Assembly (NCBI GenBank): GCA_964352225.1
Contig: CAYGRM010000014.1
Location: forward strand, 1-40,764
Reading direction: 5' to 3'
Source: CAJQQY01 sp964352225
GTDB taxonomy: Bacteria > Bacteroidota > Bacteroidia > Chitinophagales > Saprospiraceae
Length of the DNA stretch: 40,764 nt
The translations under genes were made by a program, and so were the position numbers. This document shows, piece after piece, positions 24,715 to 33,050 of this stretch (its first letter is position 1; each line of letters begins with the position of its first letter). The notes beneath the pieces were generated by a model, which was given only the letters and a program-made list of their open reading frames with translations, was not told where the DNA came from and did no database searches.

Positions 24715-25146
24715 TTAAGCTATCTCTTGCACATTTTCTTTCGACCAATATTTTGAAACCAAATCATGTAGAATTTCTTCTGAAAGTGGTTTTCCACGAT
24801 ATTCCTTGATCAATGGATTTTCTTCCGCTCTCTGTAAATCATCGGGATGAGAAGAAGTCGAAAGCATAACAATAATATTTTCAGCTCGTTGGCTGATATC
24901 TAATTTTTTATATTCTTCCATAAATTCCCATCCGGTCATTTTGGGCATATTGATATCTAGAAAGACCAAATTTGGCCTAGGATTATCTTCATCAAATGGG
25001 CTTTTAAAATATTCTAAAGCTTCAATTGCACTTGTTTTTACAATAATTTTATTCGTGCATTCTGCATCTTCGATAACCATTTTATGATATAAATTTGTTG
25101 CATAGTCATCATCGATTAACAAGATACAATTCAATTTCTTTTCCAT
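24715..25146 (-). CDS. Stand-alone response regulator receiver domain (Rcp1-like)
   Basis: 143 residues, one receiver domain and nothing else. The acidic pocket is LLIDDDYA (Asp12/13), the phospho-acceptor is Asp64 in VFLDINMP, the switch residue is Ser96 in VMLSTSS, and Lys119 lies in YRGKPL. The insert of acidic residues before Asp64 (SPFDEDNPRP) and the DINMPKMTGWEFMEEY sequence are typical of the Rcp1/CheY-like receivers common in Bacteroidota. Without an output domain it must signal through protein contact or pass phosphate on. No kinase gene is adjacent. A TAAATTTG promoter box lies 25 bases upstream. Confidence 0.93.
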   Translation of the reverse strand: MEKKLNCILLIDDDYATNLYHKMVIEDAECTNKIIVKTSAIEALEYFKSPFDEDNPRPNLVFLDINMPKMTGWEFMEEYKKLDISQRAENIIVMLSTSSHPDDLQRAEENPLIKEYRGKPLSEEILHDLVSKYWSKENVQEIA

Positions 25147-25170
25147 TGTTGAATAATTTTTTCAAAAGGG

Positions 25171-25178
25171 CAAATTTA
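25171..25178 (-). promoter_or_regulatory. Bacteroidota -7 box for the response regulator
   Basis: CAAATTTA on the + strand is TAAATTTG on the minus strand. It lies 25 bases upstream of the ATG at 25146. Confidence 0.5.
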
Positions 25179-25402
25179 ATTTAGCCTTTCGCCAATTTAA
25201 GAATATGTGTTATTTGAAAATAAAGAAGGAGGGAATCGAAATCGAAGAGAAATGTAAAACTTATTATGTACTGATTTTCAATTAGTTAAAGTTGTTGTCT
25301 CTTCTGTTTTTTAAAAAGTTATTTTTAAAAATCTGAATTCTGAAGAGGATAAATCCAAATTCTATTCCATTTTCTGAAAGTTCCTCTATGTTTTTTATTT
25401 TT

Positions 25403-25828
25403 TTATAAAAAAATTAATTCAGGTGCTTTGCCTAGTCGACCAATGACAATAGCATTTTGGTCAAACATTTTACCCAAATCAATGGAATCGCTTTGCGAAA
25501 TATCTAGTAAAAACAAGCTTTTTTCTGGTTTCCAGTCTTCATTTTGGGGAATTCCAAAACCTTCTGCAAAAACCCATTGTTTCTTTTTTGCAATTTCTAT
25601 CATTTTTAAATGCCGATTTTCATTTTCTACACTAGAAAGTGGTTGAGAAAAAGGATTCCAAGCAGAAATGAAGGCCCAAGAGAATGCATTATTATCGATG
25701 AGAAATTCTTCTAAATGCCAATTTTCTTCGCCAATTCGTAGCTGTAAGCCCAAATGTTTGACTTCATAAATTGTTGCTGAGTAAGCATCTCGAAGTCGTT
25801 GGTCTATATTCCTTGAAATATCATCCAT
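25403..25828 (-). CDS. DUF3293 family protein
   Basis: 141 residues, cytoplasmic. It matches the layout I know for DUF3293: an N-terminal AYSATIYEV, LQLRIGEEN, the central WAFISAWNPFSQPLSSVENENRHL, then W.PEKSLFLLDIS and the end FDQNAIVIGRLGKAPELIFL. The function of the family is not known. It is divergent from yidC across 132 bases. Confidence 0.82.
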   Translation of the reverse strand: MDDISRNIDQRLRDAYSATIYEVKHLGLQLRIGEENWHLEEFLIDNNAFSWAFISAWNPFSQPLSSVENENRHLKMIEIAKKKQWVFAEGFGIPQNEDWKPEKSLFLLDISQSDSIDLGKMFDQNAIVIGRLGKAPELIFL

Positions 25829-25855
25829 ATGTTTATTATAAAATCAACAAAATTG

Positions 25856-25863
25856 TACCTTTG
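25856..25863 (+). promoter_or_regulatory. Bacteroidota -7 promoter box for yidC
   Basis: TACCTTTG is an exact TAnnTTTG match in the divergent region between the DUF3293 gene and yidC. It gives a leader of about 90 bases before the yidC ATG at 25961. Confidence 0.6.
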
Positions 25864-25960
25864 CGGAGATTTTTGAGAAAAACACAGTTATTGCTTGTTT
25901 TTTAAACATTTTCTACAAATTAACTATTAAAAACCAGCAACTAACTATCAAAATTAAAAA

Positions 25961-27878
25961 ATGGATAAAAATAATTTAATTGGAATGGTCTTGATTTTTG
26001 TTTGCCTCATGGCTTACATGCAATTAAATCAACCTACTCCAGAGCAATTGGCTGAGGAAGAAAGACTTCGAGACTCGATCGCTCTTGCTCAACAAACCAA
26101 CGTAAGTGGAATTCAGGAGGGAAGTAATTCAATTGATAATGCTTCAACTATCATAGCTGATTTACCTGACACCTTGCAAGAATTAGAATTAGGTAAAAAG
26201 TATGGATATTTTGCAGCTGCAGCGAGTGGGGTAGAAGAGAATCCTGTTTTGGAAAATGATTTGATTAAAATTACTTTTTCTAGCAAAGGAGGAAAAATCA
26301 AAGAAGTTTTACTGAAAGAGTATTTTACTTTATTGCCTGATTCTTCTGGTCAAAATATTCAAGGAGCGCTAAGGTTGATGGAAGATCAAAAAGATCGTTT
26401 CGATTATATTTTTCCAATTCAAGGTACTGGAAAAGTTCGATCTGGTGATTTATTTTTTAATACTCAGATGGATGGGAATACCATCACTTTCCGAGCAGAT
26501 GCGGGAGATGGAAGATATTTTGAGCAAAAATATTCTTTGAGTCCCGATAATTATGAATTGGATTACGATATCAAATTTGAAGGCTTGAACAACATACTTC
26601 AAGCAGGCGAATCAAATATCGAATTACATTGGAAAAATTATTTAGGGAAATTAGAAAAAAGTACTTACTACGAAAGAATTTATTCAAGTACTTACTTCAA
26701 ACCGGCGGAAGATGATATGAGTTATTGTTCTTGTACGAGCGATGGAGAAGAAGATGCTGATGGAGAGCCTGTAGCTTGGTTATCTCATTCCAATCAGTTT
26801 TTTAATAGCTCATTGATGACTGATGGTAAAGCATTCCAATCAGCCTTTATGACGACTAAAATGTTGACTGATGAAGATGATGATTTGAAAATATTGGATT
26901 CAAAAATAAAAATTCCTTATGGTCAAACTTCTTCCGAAACATTTGCGATGAAAATGTATATCGGGCCAAATGAGTTTGAACGNNNNNNNNNNGTTTGAAC
27001 GATTAGCAGCTTATGATAATGAAATACAGGATATTATTCCTTTTGGGAAAAGTGTTTTTGGTACCGTAAATCGATGGATTATTCGTCCTTTGTTTAGTCA
27101 ACTATCTCGATTTATCGGAAGTATGGGAATTGTAATATTGGTTTTGACGGTTTTGATCAAGTTGGTTTTATATCCATTGACCTATAAAATGTTGTACTCT
27201 CAATCAAAAATGGCAGCTTTAAAACCAAGGCTGGCAAAAATGAAAGAGAAACTCAAGGACGATACTCAAGCTCAACAAATGGAGAGTATGAAAATGTATC
27301 GAGAATATGGAGTGAATCCGATGGGTGGATGTTTACCTATTTTTATGCAGATGCCGATTTGGATTGCCTTGTATCGTTTCTTTCCAGCGAGTATTGAATT
27401 TAGACAACAAAGCTTCTTGTGGGCAAGTGATCTTTCATCCTATGATGCATTTTTCCAATTGCCATTTGAAATTCCAATGGTAGGTTCTCATTTGAGTTTA
27501 TTTACCTTGCTTTGGGCGGTGACCACAGTTTTATATACTTATTATAATACGAAGCATATGGATTTCTCAGGACAACCCGCAGCTATGCAATACATGCAAT
27601 ATCTAATGCCGATAATGTTTATGGGATTCTTCAATAGTTATGCATCAGGATTGACTGCTTATTTGTTCTTCAGTAATCTTTTTAATATTGGACAAACTAT
27701 AGTGACGAAAAATTTCATTATCGACCATGAAAAGATAAAACTGGAGTTAGAAGAAAATAAAAAGAAACCTAAAAAGAAAGGTGGTTTCCAAGAGCGTATG
27801 GCTACCATGTTGGAAGAGCAAAAGAAAAAACAGGCAGCAATTGAAGCAGAACAAAATAAACGTAAAAAGAAGAAGTAA
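25961..27878 (+). CDS. yidC: Membrane protein insertase YidC, split by a scaffold gap
   Basis: YidC inserts proteins into the inner membrane, alone or with SecYEG. The first part (345 codons) has the N-terminal membrane anchor (NLIGMVLIFVCLMAYMQL), the Thr/Ser-rich linker and the large periplasmic beta domain (ENDLIKITFSSKGGKIKEVLLKEY). The second part has the five-helix insertase core: IRPLFSQLSRFIGSMGIVILVLTVLIKLVLYPLTYKMLYSQSKMAALKP, NPMGGCLPIFMQMPIWIALYRFF, LMPIMFMGFFNSYASGLTAYLFFSNLF, and a Lys-rich tail (KRKKKK) that may bind ribosomes. The 10 N at 26983-26992 lie between two copies of GTTTGAACG. Removing the Ns and one copy (19 bases) restores one frame (NEFERLAAYDNE) of 632 residues, a normal length. 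Confidence 0.95.
26983..26992. other. Assembly gap (10 N) with duplicated flank
   Basis: The run of N is flanked on both sides by GTTTGAACG, so the two contigs overlap and the gap is artificial. It creates a false frameshift in yidC. Confidence 0.93.
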
Positions 27879-27952
27879 CTTGGATCGTGATGAGTTTTCA
27901 CATTTTGAATAATCTCATCTTTTAGTACTTCTAACTTTTCATAATTAAATAC

Positions 27953-27960
27953 TATATTTG
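27953..27960 (+). promoter_or_regulatory. Isolated -7 promoter box before a terminator-like hairpin
   Basis: TATATTTG fits TAnnTTTG exactly but lies just upstream of the hairpin at 27972-28008, rather than a gene. It could be a chance match, or start a very short RNA ending in that hairpin. Confidence 0.3.
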
Positions 27961-27971
27961 TAAAAAAACAG

Positions 27972-28012
27972 CGGGAATGAGTACATCGAAAGGATGTGGT
28001 CATTCCCGTTTT
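27972..28012 (+). terminator. Terminator downstream of yidC
   Basis: The arms CGGGAATGAGTACATC (27972-27987) and GATGTGGTCATTCCCG (27993-28008) pair with two mismatches around a GAAAG loop, followed by TTTTTATTTT. It lies about 95 bases after the yidC stop. Confidence 0.85.
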
Positions 28013-28041
28013 TATTTTAGGGAAATAAAAATGTAAATTCT

Positions 28042-28049
28042 TACATTTG
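28042..28049 (+). promoter_or_regulatory. Bacteroidota -7 promoter box for the nuclease gene
   Basis: TACATTTG, an exact TAnnTTTG match, lies 25 bases upstream of the ATG at 28075 and after the yidC terminator, so the nuclease gene has its own transcript. Confidence 0.55.
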
Positions 28050-28074
28050 ATTTTAAAAACAATAAAGAAATACG

Positions 28075-29010
28075 ATGGCAAAATTAAGAAGGAATCATGA
28101 AAAGGCAAGTGGAGGAGGGCTACTTTCAAAATCAGTAGTCTTCGCAGGAATTATCGGGGGAATATTTTATTTATTTTCCATGTTCAATGGAAGTGAAACT
28201 ACGGAGCCAATTGTGGATGAAAAAGATAAAGAAAGAAAAATAGAAATCGAGTTTTCAGAGGATGAATATATTTTACCCACCGAATTTTTCCCAACTTCAA
28301 CTACTGGTCAGATCATCAAGCATACTTATTATGCGATGTCTTATTCTGAGGAGCATGAACAACCAGAATGGGTTGCTTACGAATTGACCAAAGAAAGTAT
28401 TCGAAAACCCAATGTTCCAAGAAGTGGTGATTTTCGGCCAGATCCAAAAGTTAGAAAAGCCTCTGCAGTCAAAGATGATTATCGTGGAAGTGGATATGAT
28501 CGAGGTCATTTAGTGCCAGCTGGAGATATGGCATTTAGTGAAAAAGCGATGTCCGAAACTTTTTATTTAAGTAATATGAGTCCTCAAATTCGAAATTTTA
28601 ATTCAGGAGTTTGGAGACAGTTGGAAGAGAGTGTTCGAGATTGGGCTTGGGATAATAAACACATTTACGTCGTATCAGGGCCAGTTTTATCTAGAGGTAT
28701 TTTGGATCGAATTGGGCCTAATAAAGTTTCTGTGCCAGAAGAATATTACAAAGTGATTTTGGATTATACACAACCGAGTTTGAAAGGGATCGCATTTTTG
28801 ATGCCGAATGAAATTGGTACTTTACCCATGATGGATTATGCATTGAGTATAGATGAAGTTGAGGAGATTACTGGGATTGATTTTTTTCCAGAAATAGCTG
28901 TCGAAGAGCAAGCGAAATTAGAAAGTACGTATGATGTTAGATCATGGAGAGTAGATGGAAACAAAGAACGTGCTCGTATCCAAAAAGCAAAAGAGTTGCA
29001 AAATAATTAA
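28075..29010 (+). CDS. Membrane-anchored DNA/RNA non-specific endonuclease (NUC1 family)
   Basis: 311 residues. Residues 18-36 form one membrane helix (SKSVVFAGIIGGIFYLFSM) after a positively charged start, so the enzyme faces the periplasm as an anchored domain. The nuclease domain spans about 80-300. DRGHLVPAGD (142-151) carries the catalytic His145, and SNMSPQIRNFNSGVWRQLEESVR has the metal-binding Asn176 region with Trp and Glu. The end YDVRSWRVD is a conserved strand. Family members cut single- and double-stranded nucleic acid with Mg2+. It is a likely housekeeping or nutrient-scavenging nuclease, or it could destroy incoming DNA. Confidence 0.92.
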   Translation: MAKLRRNHEKASGGGLLSKSVVFAGIIGGIFYLFSMFNGSETTEPIVDEKDKERKIEIEFSEDEYILPTEFFPTSTTGQIIKHTYYAMSYSEEHEQPEWVAYELTKESIRKPNVPRSGDFRPDPKVRKASAVKDDYRGSGYDRGHLVPAGDMAFSEKAMSETFYLSNMSPQIRNFNSGVWRQLEESVRDWAWDNKHIYVVSGPVLSRGILDRIGPNKVSVPEEYYKVILDYTQPSLKGIAFLMPNEIGTLPMMDYALSIDEVEEITGIDFFPEIAVEEQAKLESTYDVRSWRVDGNKERARIQKAKELQNN

Positions 29011-29019
29011 TGAAGTGAC

Positions 29020-29027
29020 TATCTTTG
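29020..29027 (+). promoter_or_regulatory. Promoter of the HerA-like ATPase gene
   Basis: TATCTTTG matches the -7 consensus. A TTG 21 bases upstream (28996-28998, within the end of the nuclease gene) fits the -33 element at the usual spacing. The leader would be about 90 bases. Confidence 0.55.
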
Positions 29028-29122
29028 GATTATTAGTCGAAAGAATGACGACTTTCCAAGTCGTTTAAATCAACTTCATTTTTTCCAAACAAAATAAAAA
29101 GGTATTTAAAAAAATCAGTAAA

Positions 29123-30688
29123 ATGGCGGATAAAGCAAAATTCATAGAAGATATTAATAAAGGATACACTTTTAAAGGAAGTTCAATCATATTAGGTGGA
29201 GCAATGGTAGACAAAGAATGCCAAACCAACTCTTTAGTGAAAATCCCTTTGAAAATGATGAACCGTCACGGACTTATCGCGGGGGCAACTGGTTCGGGAA
29301 AAACCAAAACTTTGCAAATTATTGCAGAGCAACTTTCTGCGAATAGCGTTCCTGTTTTATTGATGGATATCAAAGGTGATTTGAGTGGAATTGCAGCTGC
29401 AAGTGAAGGTCATCCAAAAATAGATGAACGACATGAAAAGATAGGAATTCCATTCGAAGCCGGCACAAGTCCTGTGGAATTTTTGACTTTATCAGATGAA
29501 AAAGGAGCGAGATTGAGAGCAACAGTTACTGAATTTGGCCCTGTTCTTTTTTCCAAAATATTAGATTTGAGTGATACCCAATCTGGGATTGTGGCTGTGG
29601 CATTTAAATATTGTGACGACAAAAGTTTACCACTTTTGGATTTAAAAGATTTCAGAAAAGTCTTGCAATGGATGACCGGCGAAGGCAAAGAAGAAGTGGA
29701 AGGGGAGTACGGTAGAATGTCAACTTCTTCGACTGGGGCGATCATTCGAAAGATCGTAGAATTGGAGCAGCAGGGTGCAGAAGTTTTCTTTGGTGAGCGT
29801 TCTTTTGATGTGGATGATTTGACCCGATTAGATGAAAATGGAAAAGGGATGGTTTCAATTTTGAGACTGACGGATATTCAAGATAAACCAAAACTGTTCT
29901 CCACTTTTATGTTGCAAATGTTAGCTGAGGTGTATGCTTCCTTTCCAGAAGAAGGAGACTTGGAGCAACCGAAGTTGGTTATTTTTATAGATGATGCGCA
30001 TTTGGTTTTCCAAAATGCTTCAAAGGCATTACTCGAACAAATCGAGGCTATTGTAAAATTAATTCGATCAAAAGGAGTTGGTCTTTTCTTCGTTACTCAA
30101 AATCCAACAGATATTCCAGATGCAGTTTTAGGGCAATTAGGCATGAAAGTTCAGCATGCCCTTCGTGCGTTCACAGCGAAAGATCGAAAGGCAATTAAAC
30201 TCTCTGCTCAGAACTATCCAGATTCTGATTATTACGATGTGGAGGAACTTTTAACGGAGCTTGGGATTGGAGAGGCATTGGTAACTGTTTTGAATGAGAA
30301 AGGTATTCCTACTCCTCTTGCGCATACTTTATTGAGAGCACCACAATCGAGAATGGATGTTTTGACAGATAAAGAAATTGATGCGATTATTAGAAAATCG
30401 GTCATCATGAATAAGTACAATGAAGTGATTGATAGAGAAAGTGCCTATGAAGTTTTAAGTGAAAAAATCGAACTATCACAGCAAAAAGAACATCAAGCTG
30501 AATTGAGGGAGCAGCAAGAAAAAGCTGATAAGGTAACATCACGTTCTAGAAGAAGTGAAAAGAGTATAATTGAAAAAGTAACAAGTAGTTCTGCGGGAAA
30601 AACCATTATTCGTGAAGTGACTAGAGGATTGTTAGGAGCACTTGGAATTAGTACGACTAGACGACGAAGTAAAAATAGTTGGTTTTAA
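29123..30688 (+). CDS. HerA-like DUF853 P-loop ATPase (YjgR family)
   Basis: 521 residues, cytoplasmic, FtsK/HerA-type motor ATPase. Walker A is GATGSGKT (54-61), Walker B is LVIFIDD (285-291, followed by AHLVF), and a sensor-like GLFFVTQNPTDIPD follows. The family part runs over MNRHGLIAGATGSGKTKTLQ, VLLMDIKGDLSGIA, and LGQLGMKVQHALRAFTAKDRKAIKLSAQNYP. These match DUF853/YjgR proteins, whose in vivo role is unknown; relatives act on DNA ends or in transfer. After about 450 the chain becomes Glu/Gln/Lys-rich and ends in RRRSKNSWF. It has its own promoter and a shared terminator after it. Confidence 0.92.
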   Translation: MADKAKFIEDINKGYTFKGSSIILGGAMVDKECQTNSLVKIPLKMMNRHGLIAGATGSGKTKTLQIIAEQLSANSVPVLLMDIKGDLSGIAAASEGHPKIDERHEKIGIPFEAGTSPVEFLTLSDEKGARLRATVTEFGPVLFSKILDLSDTQSGIVAVAFKYCDDKSLPLLDLKDFRKVLQWMTGEGKEEVEGEYGRMSTSSTGAIIRKIVELEQQGAEVFFGERSFDVDDLTRLDENGKGMVSILRLTDIQDKPKLFSTFMLQMLAEVYASFPEEGDLEQPKLVIFIDDAHLVFQNASKALLEQIEAIVKLIRSKGVGLFFVTQNPTDIPDAVLGQLGMKVQHALRAFTAKDRKAIKLSAQNYPDSDYYDVEELLTELGIGEALVTVLNEKGIPTPLAHTLLRAPQSRMDVLTDKEIDAIIRKSVIMNKYNEVIDRESAYEVLSEKIELSQQKEHQAELREQQEKADKVTSRSRRSEKSIIEKVTSSSAGKTIIREVTRGLLGALGISTTRRRSKNSWF

Positions 30689-30719
30689 GGGAATTTGAAT
30701 TTCCATTATACCACAAAAT

Positions 30720-30755
30720 AAAAAAGCATTGCCGAATTAACGACAATGCTTTTTT
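30720..30755. terminator. Bidirectional terminator
   Basis: The arms AAAAAAGCATTG (30720-30731) and CAATGCTTTTTT (30744-30755) are perfect. The hairpin separates the convergent HerA-like and thioredoxin-like genes. Confidence 0.92.
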
Positions 30756-30773
30756 TTTGGAAAAATGGTAAGT

Positions 30774-31385
30774 TTAATCTCCTCCGGGTAAAGCTAACTT
30801 ATTTTTCTTCTCTTTTTTAACTTTTAGTTTTTCTCGTTTATTGATTGGAATATAACTTTTTTCGTATCGAGTCCAAGGAGTCTTTTTATGATTATCATCT
30901 GCAAAGTAAGTTAAGATAACTTCCATTTTTTCAGGTTTTAAATATCCTGGAATTGGTTGAATCAATGATAAATCATCATTTAAGAAAACTATGGTTGGGT
31001 AGGATAATCTACCTTTCAAAAGATCGGCAGCTAATTGATTGTATCCTCGTTTATCACTTTTTACGTATTTATATTTATTTCCATCGAGAGTAATTGTCTC
31101 AGGATCTTCTGCATCAAACTTAACTGCGTAGAAATTTTCATTGATATAATTAATAATTTCTTTGTCTTTAAAAGTCGTTTTGTCCATCTGCTTGCAATAG
31201 CCACACCATTCCGTATAGACATCCACAAAGACTTTTCTCTTTTCTTTTTTCAATGCACCTTCGACTTCATTCCAAGTCATCCAATTGATTCCATCACCAC
31301 TTTTTTTATCCACTTGTCCAAAAGAAATGGAACAACTCCAAAGAGTTACAAAGACAAGAAGAAAAGTAATTAGTTTATTTTTCAT
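30774..31385 (-). CDS. Exported thioredoxin-family protein
   Basis: 203 residues. The signal sequence (1-23) contains LWSCSISFGQ, so it may be a lipoprotein at Cys18 or cut after Gln24. The thioredoxin fold at about 33-165 has the redox motif Cys61-Gly-Tyr-Cys64 within VDVYTEWCGYCKQMDKTTF, and LSYPTIVFLND contains the conserved cis-Pro. The N-terminal helix and the DKEIINYINENFYAVKFDAE segment resemble DUF255/thioredoxin-like disulfide reductases. It probably handles periplasmic disulfides. The C-terminus is Lys-rich. A good promoter lies upstream (31440-31447). Confidence 0.9.
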   Translation of the reverse strand: MKNKLITFLLVFVTLWSCSISFGQVDKKSGDGINWMTWNEVEGALKKEKRKVFVDVYTEWCGYCKQMDKTTFKDKEIINYINENFYAVKFDAEDPETITLDGNKYKYVKSDKRGYNQLAADLLKGRLSYPTIVFLNDDLSLIQPIPGYLKPEKMEVILTYFADDNHKKTPWTRYEKSYIPINKREKLKVKKEKKNKLALPGGD

Positions 31386-31439
31386 TATAAAAGGATTAGT
31401 ATGTTTTTAGGATCGATAATTTTACCGATTCTCACCTAG

Positions 31440-31447
31440 CAAAAATA
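31440..31447 (-). promoter_or_regulatory. Promoter of the thioredoxin-like gene
   Basis: CAAAAATA on the + strand reads TATTTTTG on the minus strand. A TTTG (complement at 31469-31472) lies 21 bases upstream, giving both -7 and -33 parts of the Bacteroidota promoter. The leader is about 50 bases. Confidence 0.6.
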
Positions 31448-31649
31448 ACAAACTCATAACCACAATTACAAACCTTTATGCATCTTAAAGGTGGACTTTA
31501 AAATAAGTTTAACTAATATTAGGTCTTCGGTGAAGTTTTGTAGACAAAACCTTGAACATATTATGATTCAAAAAATATTCCGTAATCATTAATTACAATT
31601 TTTATGACGAGAATAAAGTAAAAAGAGTCTTTTTGATATGTTAAAAATG

Positions 31650-31687
31650 AAAAAAGTGATTGCCTGCAGATAGACAATCACTTTTTT
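31650..31687 (-). terminator. Terminator of the WD40-like gene
   Basis: Perfect 13-base arms AAAAAAGTGATTG (31650-31662) and CAATCACTTTTTT (31675-31687) follow the stop codon of the minus-strand gene at 31711. Confidence 0.9.
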
Positions 31688-31710
31688 TAGTTGTAAAGAT
31701 TTTTAAAAAA

Positions 31711-32883
31711 CTACTCTACCCAATCTGCGATAAAAACATTCGTATCCGATCCTCCGCCATTGTTTCGATTAGAGGAAAAAACCAATTTTTTTCCATCAGG
31801 AGAAAACATTGGGAAAGCATCAAAAACCCCATCATGAGTAATTTGTTCCAAACCAGTTCCATCCAAATTCATCATATATAAGTTAAATTTTGGACGACCT
31901 TTTCCAACACTTTCATGATTCGAAGCAAAAATTACTTTTTCACCTGAAGGATGGAAAAATGGAGCCCAGTTAGCTCCTCCTAGGTCAGTAATTTTCTTCA
32001 AGTCAGATCCATCCACATTACAAACATATAATTCCATATTCGTAGGTTGAACTAAGTCTTGCTTCAAGAAATCTTTGTAAACTTTTTGATCTTCCTCCGT
32101 TTGCGGACGAGAGGCTCTGAATAATAATTTTTTGCTATCAGGCGAAAAGAAAGCACCTCCATCGTAACCTAATCCCTTGGTCACTTGCTTTTTATTGGTA
32201 CCATCAATATTCATTGTCCATAATTCCAGATCACCAGATCGAGTAGAAGTGAAAACGATCGTTTTTCCATCTGGAGAAATCGTAGGTTCTGCATCGTAGC
32301 CTGGAGAATTCGTCAATTGCTTTTTGATATTTCCATCCAAATCTGCCACAAATATATCGAAGTCAGAAAAGACTCCCCAAACATATTTTCCATTTACAGA
32401 TCGAGGAGCATTTGGACAAGCTTCATTTCCTAGGTGAGTGGAAGAATAGATAATTTCTTGATTACCTGGCATAAAATAAGAACATGTTGTTCGTCCTTTT
32501 CCAGTACTAATTAATTTAGGCATATCGCCTTCGTAGCCTGAGATTGGCATCGTGTAAATTTGATCACATTCCTGCCCCCATTTTTCATTAGTCGCTTGGA
32601 AAACCAAGTGTTGGTTATCAAAACTAAAGTAAGCCTCAGCATTGTCACCACCAAAAGTTAATTGCTTTAAGTTGGCAATATGTGTTTCTCCAGGGTAAAG
32701 AAGAGTAGTCGAATCCATTGCACTTTTTGATGCATCACCGTGACCATGTCCAGAATGATCTCCAGAGCTGTGATCGTTTGCTTCAGTTTTATTATCATCC
32801 GCTTTAGTTTCTGTTGCTGTTGAGTTTTCGCAGCTCCAAACTCCAACCAAAAGGAGTAAAGAAAATAGTAATTTGAAATTCAT
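31711..32883 (-). CDS. TolB-like WD40/PD40 beta-propeller lipoprotein
   Basis: 390 residues with a lipoprotein signal (VGVWSC, Cys18), then a linker with a His-rich patch (DHSSGDHSGHGHGD, about 38-51), then a six-bladed propeller of PD40 repeats. The repeat core appears as ISPDGKTIVFTSTRSGDLELWTMNIDG, FSPDSKKLLFRASR, FHPSGEKVIFASNHE and FSPDGKKLVFSSNRN. Such propellers bind proteins, as TolB does. No Tol/Pal genes are near. The His patch could bind metal. The gene is divergent from the peptide-binding protein gene, with a TATTTTTG box upstream. Confidence 0.88.
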   Translation of the reverse strand: MNFKLLFSLLLLVGVWSCENSTATETKADDNKTEANDHSSGDHSGHGHGDASKSAMDSTTLLYPGETHIANLKQLTFGGDNAEAYFSFDNQHLVFQATNEKWGQECDQIYTMPISGYEGDMPKLISTGKGRTTCSYFMPGNQEIIYSSTHLGNEACPNAPRSVNGKYVWGVFSDFDIFVADLDGNIKKQLTNSPGYDAEPTISPDGKTIVFTSTRSGDLELWTMNIDGTNKKQVTKGLGYDGGAFFSPDSKKLLFRASRPQTEEDQKVYKDFLKQDLVQPTNMELYVCNVDGSDLKKITDLGGANWAPFFHPSGEKVIFASNHESVGKGRPKFNLYMMNLDGTGLEQITHDGVFDAFPMFSPDGKKLVFSSNRNNGGGSDTNVFIADWVE

Positions 32884-32963
32884 AATTCAGTTATTTTGTT
32901 TTGGTAAAAGTGAGAGACAAGAATGCAATTTCTATTATGCAAACTGACTCCTCAAAAGTTTTG

Positions 32964-32971
32964 CAAAAATA
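32964..32971 (-). promoter_or_regulatory. -7 promoter box for the WD40-like gene
   Basis: CAAAAATA on the + strand is TATTTTTG on the minus strand. It lies about 80 bases upstream of the ATG at 32883, in the divergent region shared with the peptide-binding gene. Confidence 0.45.
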
Positions 32972-33050
32972 TGATAATTGCTTAATGCAACATTCAATTA
33001 ATTGTCATATTATTCCGTTTTTTGCAAAAAAAATTAAATCACAGAATAAT

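Larger units (their letters stand above)
31386..31710. other. Intergenic region, promoter and terminator only
   Basis: 325 bases without a gene. It holds the promoter of the thioredoxin-like gene at its left and the terminator of the WD40-like gene at its right. The middle shows only a weak inverted repeat (TTAAAG/CTTTAA near 31488-31503). Confidence 0.6.

Noticed and set aside
32901..33050. Extended N-terminus of the peptide-binding protein
   Set aside because: The extra 50 residues would bury the lipoprotein signal. ATG at 33051 gives a normal lipobox.
32964..33050. Riboswitch or leader element before the peptide-binding gene
   Set aside because: The region is AT-rich with no stable conserved stem. 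Only the divergent promoter box is supported.
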